Assembly (NCBI GenBank): GCA_030765525.1
Contig: JAVCCK010000018.1
Span: forward strand, 1 to 64,000
Direction of reading: 5' to 3'
DNA from: Candidatus Lernaella stagnicola
Lineage (GTDB): Bacteria > Lernaellota > Lernaellaia > Lernaellales > Lernaellaceae
Length of the DNA stretch: 64,000 nucleotides
Under the pieces are notes generated by a model. The model was not told the DNA's origin and searched no databases. It saw only the letters and a list, made by a program, of their open reading frames with translations. The position numbers and the translations under genes are program-made. Below are positions 9,193-18,371 of this stretch, piece after piece (position 1 is the stretch's first letter; each line of letters begins with the position of its first letter).

Positions 9193-10374
9193 CTAACGGG
9201 TGGTGACTCGGTTTTTGCCTTGCTTCTTGGATTCATAGAGCGCGTCGTCCGCATCGTGCAGCAATAGGTCCAGTGATTTCAATTGTGTCGCTTCGGCGGT
9301 CGTGCAACCGAAACTAACCGTGATCCGCACGCGCGTGCCGTCCATCAACTGGAAGTCCTCCGCCGCGATCGCCGCCCGGGCCCGCTCGGCCAGCGACAAG
9401 CATTGGCTTGCCTCTGTATCTTTGATGACTACCAGGAACTCTTCCCCGCCGATCCGCGCTACCATGTCGTAGGGGCGGGAGTTCTCCTGCAGCAAAACGG
9501 CGACCCGCCTGATCACCAAATCGCCGGCCGCGTGGCCGTAGGTGTCGTTGATGCGCTTGAAATCGTCGATGTCGGCCATCACGAGACTGAAGCCCGAGAG
9601 GCCGCGCTCGGTGCGCGCCATTTCTTTTTTGATCAGATCCATGATTGTGCGGCGATTGAACAGTGCGGTCAGTGGATCGGTCATCGCGAGAATTTCCAGT
9701 TGCTCGGTCAGTTCGGCCAGCGCCCGGTCGCGTTCGCCGATGTCTCGTTGCAGGCGGCTCGACAAATACACGGTGACGATGGCAAACGCCACGTAAATCA
9801 AGAGTTGCACGAGTACGTAGCGCGATTCTTGGAAGAAACTCAGTTGCAAATCCTGTGCGTCCGTGAGCATGGGGAAGAACGGCAGCGTGCCGACTCGCTC
9901 GGCGAACACAATCGCCACTAAGCCCGCGGAGCCGATCAACAGATACAGCCAGGCGTCGCGGGGGCCCAAAAACCATGAAGCCAGCAGCGCCGTGATTGGA
10001 ATCAGCATGGCCAAAATCGTGAACGAACTGCCGGCCATATGGATATGGTACAACCACACCGGCAGAGACAGTCCCAACACGGCGCGCATGGATATCGTAT
10101 AAAACAGGGCCGGGTGCCAGTGCCGTTGGCCGGCCAGGCGATTAAGCAGTAAAAACAACGCGATAGCGACTAAATAGAAGAGGTTGAGGATGATCGACCA
10201 CACGGCTCCCGACACGTTCATGTTGCCGAGATTGCCCCACATCGTTGCCGAGAGGACGTGCATAAAGATCACAATCACGTACGCGTAGAGAAATATCCGC
10301 GCGGAACGCAATCCGTTTTCCCGCTTCGCCTCATCCAGCGTCAGCGGCCTGTCTAAGGACAGTCCTTCGGTCAT
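9193..10374 (-). CDS. Membrane-bound diguanylate cyclase (GGDEF)
   Basis: A 393-residue protein: N-terminal membrane part with about six hydrophobic segments (residues 25-215), a short coiled linker, then a GGDEF domain. The active-site motif is GGEEF and the product-inhibition site RxxD (RPYD) sits five residues before it, so an active, feedback-inhibited cyclase making cyclic di-GMP is expected. The membrane sensor is not one I can name. No dedicated effector lies next to it; pilus or exopolysaccharide genes elsewhere in the window are possible targets, but that is only context. Confidence 0.9.
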   Translation of the reverse strand: MTEGLSLDRPLTLDEAKRENGLRSARIFLYAYVIVIFMHVLSATMWGNLGNMNVSGAVWSIILNLFYLVAIALFLLLNRLAGQRHWHPALFYTISMRAVLGLSLPVWLYHIHMAGSSFTILAMLIPITALLASWFLGPRDAWLYLLIGSAGLVAIVFAERVGTLPFFPMLTDAQDLQLSFFQESRYVLVQLLIYVAFAIVTVYLSSRLQRDIGERDRALAELTEQLEILAMTDPLTALFNRRTIMDLIKKEMARTERGLSGFSLVMADIDDFKRINDTYGHAAGDLVIRRVAVLLQENSRPYDMVARIGGEEFLVVIKDTEASQCLSLAERARAAIAAEDFQLMDGTRVRITVSFGCTTAEATQLKSLDLLLHDADDALYESKKQGKNRVTTR

Positions 10375-10416
10375 TCAGTCATCCGATTACCTGCATGTGC
10401 CGACCGGGGTAGACGA

Positions 10417-11712
10417 CTACTCGTCGAAGACCCGCTTAAATATGTTATCGACATGCCGAAGCTGATGCTTGATATCCAATGCTTCGCGAACCGTGTTTTC
10501 GTTCACATGGGACATCAATTCGTCGTCGGCGAGCAGCGTGGTGAGGAAGTCAGCGTCCTGTTCCCACACTTTCATGGCGTTGCGCTGAACGATGCGGTAG
10601 GCATCCTCGCGGGATAACCCGGCTTGCACCAGATGCAGCAGCAAGGTTTGGCTGGCGTACAAACCGCCGGTCAATTCCAGGTTTTTCATCATCCGTTCGG
10701 GGTACACAAGCAGTTTGTCGACCACCCCGGTCAGGCGGGCCAAGGCGAAATCGGCGGCGATCGTCGCGTCGGGTCCGATCACCCGCTCCACCGAACTGTG
10801 GCTGATGTCGCGTTCGTGCCACAAGGGCTGGTTTTCCAGACTTGCCAGCGCGTAACCGCGCAGCAACCGGCAAAGGCCCGAGACGTTTTCCGTCAGCACC
10901 GGATTGCGCTTGTGGGGCATCGCGCTCGAGCCCTTTTGACCTTTGTGGAAAAATTCTTCGGCTTCGTACACTTCGGTGCGCTGTAAGTGCCGGATCTCCA
11001 CCGCGATCTTCTCCATCGTGCCGCCGAGCACCGCGAGCGTCGTGAAAAACGCCGCGTGCCGATCTCGCTGCACGATTTGACTCGACGCCGGCGCCGCCTG
11101 CAAGCCAAGCGCCGCCACAGCCTGCTCCTCGACCGTCGGCGGCAGGTGCGCAAAGGTGCCCACCGCGCCGCTGATCTTGCCGACCCGCACGTCCTCCCGC
11201 GCTCTTTCGAGACGGGCGCGATTGCGCTTCATCTCGTCGAACCAAATCGCCAGCTTCAACCCGAAGGTGATCGGTTCGGCGTGAATGCCGTGGCTGCGAC
11301 CGATTTGGACCGTGTGCTTGTGCTCCTGCGCCCGGCGTTTGAGTACGTCGAGCATCTTGTCCACGCCGGCCAGCAACAAATCCGCCGCCTGCACCAATTG
11401 CATGTTGTAGGCCGTGTCCAGCACGTCCGACGAGGTCATGCCCATGTGCACGTAGCGGCTGGACGGGCCCACGTGTTCGGCCACATTGGTCAAAAAGGCG
11501 ATCACGTCGTGCCGCGTGACGGCTTCGATTTCCTCCACGCGTTGTACGTCGAACGCCGCCTTGTCCCGCACTTCCTCGAACGCTTCGCGCGGCACCAGGC
11601 CGTGGTTCACCATGGCCTCGAGTGCGGCGAGCTCCACCTTCAACCAACAGCTATAACGGTTTTCGTCGTTCCAAATCGCAACCATGTCTTCGCGGCTGTA
11701 TCGCGGAATCAT
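10417..11712 (-). CDS. purB: Adenylosuccinate lyase
   Basis: A 431-residue enzyme of the fumarase/aspartase superfamily that removes fumarate from SAICAR and adenylosuccinate in purine synthesis. The superfamily signature SSAMPHKRNP is intact, as are the HMGMTSSDVLDT and GRSHGIHAEP blocks that hold substrate-binding residues. Start ATG 11712 has GAGGAG upstream and overlaps the stop of the preceding gene as ATGA, so the two are coupled; a longer frame from 11742 is less likely. Length fits bacterial PurB. Confidence 0.96.
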   Translation of the reverse strand: MIPRYSREDMVAIWNDENRYSCWLKVELAALEAMVNHGLVPREAFEEVRDKAAFDVQRVEEIEAVTRHDVIAFLTNVAEHVGPSSRYVHMGMTSSDVLDTAYNMQLVQAADLLLAGVDKMLDVLKRRAQEHKHTVQIGRSHGIHAEPITFGLKLAIWFDEMKRNRARLERAREDVRVGKISGAVGTFAHLPPTVEEQAVAALGLQAAPASSQIVQRDRHAAFFTTLAVLGGTMEKIAVEIRHLQRTEVYEAEEFFHKGQKGSSAMPHKRNPVLTENVSGLCRLLRGYALASLENQPLWHERDISHSSVERVIGPDATIAADFALARLTGVVDKLLVYPERMMKNLELTGGLYASQTLLLHLVQAGLSREDAYRIVQRNAMKVWEQDADFLTTLLADDELMSHVNENTVREALDIKHQLRHVDNIFKRVFDE

Positions 11713-12509
11713 TTTTGTGGCTCCTCGTGCAAATCGATCCAACGCCCGACTTCGTTTTGACGGCAGACGCGCAAATCGACCGCGGCGTTCAACTCGCCGA
11801 GCACGTCGCGCATGTGCTCAAAAGCCACCCGCGGCGTATTGTTCTGTTCCGATAAATGCCCCAACAGCAGATAACGCAGCCGATCGCTCCAAACATTGAC
11901 CACCGTGTGCCCCGCTTGCTGGTTCGATAAGTGTCCTTGGTCGCCCGCGATGCGGCGTTTCAGCCAGATCGGATAGGGGCCCACGCGCAACATCTCCGGG
12001 CAGTGGTTGCTTTCCAGAATCATCGCGTCGGCCTCCCTCAACGATTCCATGGCCGATGGCGTGACCGTGCCCGTATCCGAAGCAATCACCAAACGCAGAC
12101 CCGCGGACTCGACGATATAACCCATCGGGTCCGATGCGTCGTGACTCGTCGCAAAGGCCCGCACAGTCAGCCCACCCACGACCACCGGCGCCCCGGCGGT
12201 GAGCACTTCGATGCGCTCCGTGCCCGCCGATACCGCTCGATACCGCCCGCACGGCGTGGACAGCGTTCCTTCGCTGCCGTACACCGGCGTCTCGTGCCGC
12301 CGCGAAAAAATCGCCGCGCCCTTCATGTGATCGGCGTGCTCGTGGGTCAGGAAAATCGCCGCGACCTGCGAGGGCAATACGTCCACTTGTTGCAGACGCC
12401 GCTCCAATTCCCGTCCCGACAATCCGGCGTCGAAAAGCACAGACGTCCCGTTGGCGCCGACTAAATAGGCGTTTCCTTTGCTGCCGCTGGCCAGTGAAAC
12501 AAGGCGCAA
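11709..12509 (-). CDS. Metallo-beta-lactamase-fold hydrolase (WalJ/YycJ-like)
   Basis: A 266-residue MBL-fold protein that starts with the LASGSKGNAY block typical of YycJ/WalJ-like hydrolases and carries the metal motif THEHADH plus a later SHDASD segment. I chose the TTG at 12509 because AAGGAG lies upstream at good spacing and homologues begin here; the frame extends open to 12617 but without similarity. Family members are suggested 5'-3' exonucleases linked to replication or repair. Coupled to purB by an ATGA overlap. Confidence 0.85.
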   Translation of the reverse strand: MRLVSLASGSKGNAYLVGANGTSVLFDAGLSGRELERRLQQVDVLPSQVAAIFLTHEHADHMKGAAIFSRRHETPVYGSEGTLSTPCGRYRAVSAGTERIEVLTAGAPVVVGGLTVRAFATSHDASDPMGYIVESAGLRLVIASDTGTVTPSAMESLREADAMILESNHCPEMLRVGPYPIWLKRRIAGDQGHLSNQQAGHTVVNVWSDRLRYLLLGHLSEQNNTPRVAFEHMRDVLGELNAAVDLRVCRQNEVGRWIDLHEEPQK

Positions 12510-12654
12510 ATGATCTCTCCTTGGAAAACAAATCAAGATATCGTATCCACTCCGGACCGTCCAGACCAGATATGGATTTTGAACGAGTGTCCGGCGTCGC
12601 GGAAACGCACTTTTCATTCTTGTCCGCGCGGCGCGTGGCTGTTAAAGTCCGGCC

Positions 12655-14862
12655 ATGAAACACCATCGATATGCGGCGTTCTTCCTGGTTTTTTGCCTTA
12701 TCCTTCTCCCCTGTTTCGGTTGCGAAGAAGAGGCCGGCAAAGTGGTTTTGCCTACGCCCCACGGACCACCGCCGCCTGAGCAATGTCCCGGCGCGCTTTC
12801 CTGGGACGAGGCGACCGCCCATTTCGATTTCACCAGCGACGCATGCGGCGTGTACCTCGAAGGCGCGACGTTGCGGCTGCGAATCAAGCGGGGCGGGGTC
12901 ACCACGACCCTCAGCGCCGTCGACTACCCAGAGCGGAATCTCGTCGAAACCGCCTCCGGGACGCGCTGGACCCTCGCGGGACGCGCCGATGCGCCCAACG
13001 TGGTCGTCGACATCGCGCAAAGCGACGCGGCCGACATCGCCGTGTTCGAAGTGTCCCTGTCGCATCCGGCCGCTACCGGCTACGCCTGGCAAGTGGAATG
13101 GGTGGAACTCGTCGACGCCCGCGATCACGGTCTCACGTTGCCGGAACTGACCGGCCGCGCGAGCTGGATTCAAAACGGTTACGACTCATGGTCGTTCACC
13201 GGCGTGGAAAGCCTGTCGAATGTGTTGGGCGAACCGGCGCGACAAAACGGTACAGTCGCTCCCTGCGCCAACAACTACGATTACTTCAGCACCTGCTCGG
13301 GCTTCTCCTGGTGGTTCGGCGGCGTCGGTAACGACAACCGCACGCCCGGCTTGTTGTGGGGCGCGTTGACGGCAAAACATTGGAAGACTTTCGCCGCCGG
13401 CTGGTACCCGCGCGACCGCCGCGATCGCGTCAAGTTCGCCATCGTCCAGGGAACCCCCGGCGACGCCCGAGTTCTGGCGCCGGGTCAAACGCTGGAACTC
13501 GATCCGCTGTGGCTGATGCTCGCCGCGCGACCGCCCTACGACCTGCGCGAATACGCCGCCGCCGTCGCCGAACGTACGCCGCCCCGGCAACCGGCGCAGG
13601 ATTCGCCCTTCGGCTGGGGCACCTGGTACTACTACTTCAAGGATATCGATGCCCCGACCGTGCTGGCCAACTGCCGCGAATTGGCGCGCTTGATTCCCGA
13701 CGAATCGAATCTGCTTTGCCAGATAGACGACAATTACCAAACCCACGTCGGCGATTGGACCAGCTACAACGATACCTTCCCCGACGGCATGGCCGCGCTC
13801 GCCGACAATATCGACGCCTTGGGGCTGCGCCCCGGTATTTGGATGGCCCCGCTGATGGCCGATCCGGCGAGCGATCTTTTCAAGCAACACCCCGAGTGGT
13901 TCCTGCGTGATGGAAACGGCGAATTCGTGTGGTTTGACGACCTGCTGAACACCACCGACTTCGCCGTGCTGGACATCACCCAACCCGGTGCCGCCGAATT
14001 TCTGCGTGACGCCGTCGCCACAAAAGTCGACGAGGGGTACAGCTACCTCAAACTCGACTTCCTGTTCACCGGCGCGTACGAAGGGGCGCGGCAGGGCGGC
14101 CTCACGTCGATGGAGGCCTATCACGAGGCGATGCGGACGATCACCGAAGCCGTCGGCGAAGACGTTTACCTCTTGGCCAGCGGCCAACCTTGGCTGCCTT
14201 CGGTCGGGTACTTCAACGCCGCGCGCGGTTCCTCGGATGTGACCGGCTCCGTCCCCGGCTTCCCGCTTTACACCGTCACGGCCAACCTGGGCCGGTACCA
14301 CGGCGTGCGGGCGTTCGTCGACGAAATCTGGTTCTCCTACGACCCGGACAACCTGCTCGTCCGCTCGCCCCTCACGGATTCCCAGGCGGAAGTCAGCGCG
14401 GTCATGACCTGGATGAGCGGCAAGACGATTATCGGCGATAGCCTCACCGAAGCCACGGCATCCGATCTGGACCGCCTCGCGCAGGCTACCGATCCCGCGC
14501 TGCGCGCCTGGGGCGGCCGTTTCTGGGCCGTTGACTTGCTCGCCGAAACCGTGTGCTGGCCTATCGCCACGCCGGCGTTCGACCTGGCTATGCTTGCCAA
14601 CGCGCCGCCGCGGCTATGGGTGCGGCAATCCGGCGACGAATGGCTCTTGGCCGCGTTCGCGTGGGGTGTTACCGGCGAATATCTGCGGTTCAGCGACCAC
14701 GAACTGGCGGCCGATTTCAGCGGCGGGGTTTCGATTCGGCAGATTTACGGCGCCGAGGAAGCTACGTTGAAATATGACGGCGCGGGTGGTTGGACGACGA
14801 CCGTACCGGGGCAGAGTGTCGGCGTGTGGAGTCTTACACCTTCAGATGCGACCGGCGACTGA
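12655..14862 (+). CDS. GH36-type alpha-galactosidase-like lipoprotein
   Basis: A 735-residue lipoprotein (lipobox Cys at about residue 23, followed by EEEAG) with an N-terminal beta-sandwich and a (beta/alpha)8 barrel of the GH36/melibiase clan. The nucleophile motif YLKLDFLF places the catalytic Asp near 468, and an SSDV segment places the acid/base Asp near 528. The barrel entry reads WGTWYYYFKDI, and the preceding domain has the QNGYDSWSF block common in this clan. It probably cleaves terminal alpha-galactosides outside the cytoplasm. It is convergent with a sodium:sugar symporter, which would suit uptake of released sugar. GH36 also contains other specificities, so the exact substrate is uncertain. 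Confidence 0.85.
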   Translation: MKHHRYAAFFLVFCLILLPCFGCEEEAGKVVLPTPHGPPPPEQCPGALSWDEATAHFDFTSDACGVYLEGATLRLRIKRGGVTTTLSAVDYPERNLVETASGTRWTLAGRADAPNVVVDIAQSDAADIAVFEVSLSHPAATGYAWQVEWVELVDARDHGLTLPELTGRASWIQNGYDSWSFTGVESLSNVLGEPARQNGTVAPCANNYDYFSTCSGFSWWFGGVGNDNRTPGLLWGALTAKHWKTFAAGWYPRDRRDRVKFAIVQGTPGDARVLAPGQTLELDPLWLMLAARPPYDLREYAAAVAERTPPRQPAQDSPFGWGTWYYYFKDIDAPTVLANCRELARLIPDESNLLCQIDDNYQTHVGDWTSYNDTFPDGMAALADNIDALGLRPGIWMAPLMADPASDLFKQHPEWFLRDGNGEFVWFDDLLNTTDFAVLDITQPGAAEFLRDAVATKVDEGYSYLKLDFLFTGAYEGARQGGLTSMEAYHEAMRTITEAVGEDVYLLASGQPWLPSVGYFNAARGSSDVTGSVPGFPLYTVTANLGRYHGVRAFVDEIWFSYDPDNLLVRSPLTDSQAEVSAVMTWMSGKTIIGDSLTEATASDLDRLAQATDPALRAWGGRFWAVDLLAETVCWPIATPAFDLAMLANAPPRLWVRQSGDEWLLAAFAWGVTGEYLRFSDHELAADFSGGVSIRQIYGAEEATLKYDGAGGWTTTVPGQSVGVWSLTPSDATGD

Positions 14863-14949
14863 CACGAACCGGCGTCGCGAGATACTTACCAACAATACGG
14901 GTAGGAGCGTCTTCAGCCGCGATGAATGTGATGATGTTTCCCGAACAGC

Positions 14950-16575
14950 TTACCCGGTAAACAGTAGCCACACGCCGAAGACGCACAGGATAAGCACGAC
15001 CGACAGCACGATGGTCGCCGTGCGGCCTTCCTGCACCTCGAGGCTTTTTTCGGTGGTCTGGAACGTGATGTCCTTCAGCTTTGCCGCATCGGGCTCCGGC
15101 GTCAGGACGCTGACCACCAGCAGAACCGCCGAGCAAACCAGGAACAGCCAGAACGCGAAGTGCAGGAAGTTCATGTCTGCGAAAGCAAACAGAACACTTC
15201 CCTCGCTGAGCGAACCCTTCAGAATCTCCGCCACCAGCCGGCCGATGCCCAGCACAAAACCGGTCGCCAGCGAGGCGATCGCGCCCTGAGCATTGACGCG
15301 CTTCCAGAACACGCCGAACAGGAATACGGCGGCGATCGGCGGCGCGATGTAGGCCTGCACGCTCTGGATGTACTTGTAGAGCGTGCCCGCCACGAGGCTC
15401 ATCAACGGAATCCACAGTAGGCCGAGCACGACCAGCAAACCGGTCGAGATCTGCCCGACGAACACAAGCATGCGTTCAGTGGCCTGCGGCCGGATTTTCT
15501 TGTAGATGTCGAAGGTGACCAGCGTCGAGCAGGAATTGAACACAGAGGAAAGGGAACTCATCAACGCCGCGAGCAAACCCGCCACGACGATGCCGCGAAC
15601 GCCCGCGGGCAGCAATATGCCCACCAGGGTCGGCAGCGCTTTATCGGGAGAATCAAGTGTGATCTCGCCGGATTGCACCATGGCGTAGGCGATCACGCCG
15701 GGCAGCACGAAAATGAAGATCGGCAGAAGCTTGAGGTAGCCGCCGAAGATCGTACCGCGCTGTGCTTGTTTGATGTCGCGGCCCGACAACACGCGCTGCA
15801 CGATGAATTGGTCGGTGCACCAGTACCACACGCCCAGAATCGGCGCGCCGAGCAGAATGCCGGTCCACGGGAAGTCAGGGTGCGTCATGGGTTTCCACAC
15901 CGAGAAGAAGCCGCTGCCGGCCGTCGCGTGCAACGCGCTCCAACCGCCCACGTGCGCCAGCCCGATGACCGTCACCGCCACCGACCCGCCGATCAGCACC
16001 ACGGCTTGCAGCATGTCGGTGTACATGACGGCGCGCAGGCCGCCCAGAATCGTGTAGGCGCCGGTGGCGACCACGACAATAATCGCGCCGGTCCAAAAGT
16101 TGAGCCCCATCAGCGACTCGAATACGATGCCGCCCGCGGCGATCGTCACCGAAATCTTCGTGACCACGTAGCCGAAAATCGAAATGCCCGCCAGGTAACC
16201 CCGCGCCGCTTTCGAATAGCGCCGCTCCAGAAATTCCGGCATCGTGAATACGCCGCTCTTGAAGTAGAAGGGCACGAACACCCACGCCAGAATGAGCAGA
16301 ATCAGCGACGCCAGCACCTCGAATTGCCCCACCGCCACGCCGCTTTCGGCGCCGGTCCCGGCCAAACCGACCAGGTGCTCGGAGCCGATGTTCGAGGCAA
16401 ACAGCGACGCGCCGATCACGAACCAACCGACGTTACGCCCGGCCAAAAAGTAACCGGTCGACGTCTTGCGCGTGGTGTCCTGACGCATCGCCCAATACGC
16501 GATAGCGAACACCAGCAAGAAGTACATGGCGATCACGACCCAATCGAAGGAACTCAGCAGGCTTTCGTTCGGCAT
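14950..16575 (-). CDS. Sodium:solute symporter, sugar-type (SSS family)
   Basis: A 541-residue inner-membrane protein with 13-14 hydrophobic segments of the sodium:solute symporter family. The stretch ASNIGSEHLVGLAGTG and the following region resemble sodium/glucose and sodium/galactose carriers such as Vibrio SglT, and length fits. It ends 88 bases from the convergent GH36 gene. Likely role: sodium-driven uptake of a monosaccharide, perhaps galactose. The substrate is inferred from family resemblance and neighbour. Confidence 0.87.
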   Translation of the reverse strand: MPNESLLSSFDWVVIAMYFLLVFAIAYWAMRQDTTRKTSTGYFLAGRNVGWFVIGASLFASNIGSEHLVGLAGTGAESGVAVGQFEVLASLILLILAWVFVPFYFKSGVFTMPEFLERRYSKAARGYLAGISIFGYVVTKISVTIAAGGIVFESLMGLNFWTGAIIVVVATGAYTILGGLRAVMYTDMLQAVVLIGGSVAVTVIGLAHVGGWSALHATAGSGFFSVWKPMTHPDFPWTGILLGAPILGVWYWCTDQFIVQRVLSGRDIKQAQRGTIFGGYLKLLPIFIFVLPGVIAYAMVQSGEITLDSPDKALPTLVGILLPAGVRGIVVAGLLAALMSSLSSVFNSCSTLVTFDIYKKIRPQATERMLVFVGQISTGLLVVLGLLWIPLMSLVAGTLYKYIQSVQAYIAPPIAAVFLFGVFWKRVNAQGAIASLATGFVLGIGRLVAEILKGSLSEGSVLFAFADMNFLHFAFWLFLVCSAVLLVVSVLTPEPDAAKLKDITFQTTEKSLEVQEGRTATIVLSVVLILCVFGVWLLFTG

Positions 16576-16826
16576 GACTACATCCGTTCGCTTGAATGGT
16601 ACGATAGCCGGCGGCCACGCGACCGCGCCGGCACCCTTTTTTTCTCGATAAAACAGTGTTGAACCGGGCCACTTTATGACGCTGCCTGACCGGAATCAAG
16701 CACCCTGCGGGCACCGCGGCAAAGGCAGGTCTGCCTTGACGAGGCGGGCAAAGTGGTTTTTATCTAGGCGACCGGCCGCAGCGAACGCCGACCCGCTTTT
16801 GCGGCCATACATAAAGGGGTAGGACC

Positions 16827-17477
16827 ATCGCCGAAAGCGCATACACACCCGGTGAAGATTTCGCCAACAGCCTGACGCACGCGCTGGCCGCCGTGGCCGG
16901 TGTCGCCGGGCTGGTGTTCTTGCTGACGCGTTCCACGACGACCGGCGACGTGTGGCGCATCACCAGCACCGCGATTTACGGCGGGACGATGATCCTTCTT
17001 TTCTTGATGTCCAGCCTCTACCACGCCTTCCGACGGCCGCGGGTCAAACACGTGTTTCGCCTGCTCGATCACTCGGCGATTTTTCTGCTGATCGCCGGCA
17101 CCTACACACCTTTTATTTTGATCAGCGCCCGCGGGGCGGTGGGGTGGACGATTTTCATTCTTGTGTGGTCCCTGGCGGTGGCGGGCATTTTGTTCGAGCT
17201 TTTTTTTCTCGACCGCTTCAAGTGGTTGACGGTGACGATTTACGTTTCCCTCGGCTGGATCGGCGTGTTCGGCGCCAAAACGATGATGCAGGCTCTCTCG
17301 GCCCCGGCCCTGTGGTGGATCCTGGCCGGAGGGCTTGTCTACACGACGGGCGTTGTTTTCTACAAATGGAAAAAGCTGCCGTACAACCACGCCATCTGGC
17401 ACGCCTTCGTGGTCGGCGGCGCCGCGTGTCATTGGGTCAGCATTTACGCCTTCGTGCTGCCGGTCGGCAACGCCTGA
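16827..17477 (+). CDS. Hemolysin III/PAQR-family membrane protein with a probable ATC start
   Basis: A seven-helix membrane protein of the HlyIII (YqfA/PAQR) family. The first standard start codon in frame is GTG 16893, which would cut off the conserved N-terminus. In-frame codons upstream of it read YTPGEDFANSLTHA, the family's E..N..TH signature, and no ATG, GTG or TTG lies between the stop at 16812 and 16893. An ATC at 16827 follows AGGGG at normal distance and gives 216 residues, the usual family length. I therefore place the start at ATC. The stop overlaps the next gene as TGATG. Conserved histidines late in the sequence (HAFVVGGAACHW) fit the family's metal site. Confidence 0.82.
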   Translation: MAESAYTPGEDFANSLTHALAAVAGVAGLVFLLTRSTTTGDVWRITSTAIYGGTMILLFLMSSLYHAFRRPRVKHVFRLLDHSAIFLLIAGTYTPFILISARGAVGWTIFILVWSLAVAGILFELFFLDRFKWLTVTIYVSLGWIGVFGAKTMMQALSAPALWWILAGGLVYTTGVVFYKWKKLPYNHAIWHAFVVGGAACHWVSIYAFVLPVGNA

Positions 17478-18112
17478 TGACGCCCGCGCTGCGATTCCGG
17501 TGGGGCTACTACCAAAACCCGGCCGGCCGTTTGCGCCTCAACGAATTCGTCCGCGAGGTGTTCGGCCTGGATTTTGCGCCCTGGAACGAGTTGGGCTACG
17601 ATTTCGCCGAGTACACGCCGTTTTCCTTTTTCGCAGACCGGCACGTGGCAGCCAACGTCTCCGCCTCGCCGATGCAGTTGGTTGTGAACGGCAACGAGCG
17701 CCGCGCCGTGCAAATCGGCACTGTAGCCACGCGGCCTGATCTCCGTCGCCGCGGGCTGGCACACTCGTTGATCGACGAAGCACACGCGCATTGGGATCGC
17801 CGCTGCGACCTCTTTTTCCTCTTCGCCAACGAGAGTACCGCCGACTTCTACCAGCAATTCGGTTACCGATTGGTGCCCGAGACGCGTTTTCGGACGCCGA
17901 ATCCGGCCGGTATGTCGCCGCGCCCGGCGTTCGTCACATCGAATTCCACTTCACGCCCGACCGGCTGGACGTCGCCGATGCGCTCGAAGTTCATGCGTAT
18001 GATTCGCTGCTTTTTGTCCGCGGCTCCTTTCCCGTCGAAAACGAAACCTTTCGTTTCCCCACCACAGCCGAAGCGTAGCAACGCCAATCCCTACCAATCT
18101 GGCGTAGTATAA
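17477..18112 (+). CDS. GNAT-family N-acetyltransferase, frameshifted near 17890
   Basis: N-terminal part is a GNAT acetyltransferase: RRAVQIGTVATRPDLRRRGL is the acetyl-CoA loop and ADFYQQFGY the late core motif. After ETRF the frame turns into low-complexity Ser/Pro/Arg sequence to 18112. The next frame over continues sensibly (GVRHIEFHFTPDRLDVADAL) and stops at 18078. Adding one T to the TTTT run at 17887-17890 joins the two into a 200-residue protein. So the gene is either inactivated or carries a sequencing/assembly error in a homopolymer. Start ATG 17477 overlaps the stop of the HlyIII gene. Confidence 0.75.
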   Translation: MTPALRFRWGYYQNPAGRLRLNEFVREVFGLDFAPWNELGYDFAEYTPFSFFADRHVAANVSASPMQLVVNGNERRAVQIGTVATRPDLRRRGLAHSLIDEAHAHWDRRCDLFFLFANESTADFYQQFGYRLVPETRFRTPNPAGMSPRPAFVTSNSTSRPTGWTSPMRSKFMRMIRCFLSAAPFPSKTKPFVSPPQPKRSNANPYQSGVV

Positions 18113-18200
18113 TAAAAATGAAATACATTAATAAATCAACGTGTTACAACAATCACGACGCACGCGAAAGGTAATGTCACGGAGCGATGGCAACCTTTTC

Positions 18201-18229
18201 TTGACACCCCGCCACGTGCGGCTTAGGTT
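18201..18229 (+). promoter_or_regulatory. Sigma-70-type promoter for the cysK leader
   Basis: TTGACA at 18201 and TAGGTT at 18224 are 17 bases apart. Transcription would begin near 18236 and give a leader of about 180 bases before cysK, long enough for RNA-level control. Confidence 0.6.
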
Positions 18230-18264
18230 CCACTGAGAAACGAACGAAAGGCAACACCGTCATC

Positions 18265-18357
18265 ATGGTTCAAATAGCCCGCGACTTACCGGCCCAAAAC
18301 GAGGCAACCCGCGTGTGGTGCTCGGCGGTCATCGCCGGGCGATGTCGATGTTGTTGA
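18265..18357 (+). CDS. Cysteine-rich leader peptide upstream of cysK
   Basis: A 30-residue open frame starting at ATG 18265 and stopping at TGA 18355. It ends in CRCC and has four cysteines in total, the last three encoded by TGT at 18343, 18349 and 18352. This is far above what random sequence would give. It lies between a good promoter and cysteine synthase. A GAAAGG at 18245 could be its ribosome site, although 14 bases away. Too short for normal gene calling. Likely function: its translation senses charged tRNA-Cys and controls cysK-cysE, as shown for cysteine-rich leader peptides in mycobacteria. That role is inference. Confidence 0.65.
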   Translation: MVQIARDLPAQNEATRVWCSAVIAGRCRCC

Positions 18358-18371
18358 TCGCCCCTGTTTCG
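18323..18371 (+). promoter_or_regulatory. Paired hairpins over the Cys codons (candidate attenuator)
   Basis: Hairpin 1 is CGGCG (18323-18327) with CGCCG (18333-18337). Hairpin 2 is GGGCGAT (18337-18343) with ATCGCCC (18357-18363) and encloses the terminal Cys codons and the stop. They share base 18337, so they compete or stack. Hairpin 2 is followed by a broken T-rich stretch (CTGTTTCGCTTT), a weak terminator at best. A ribosome stalled on the Cys codons would block hairpin 2. Confidence 0.5.
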
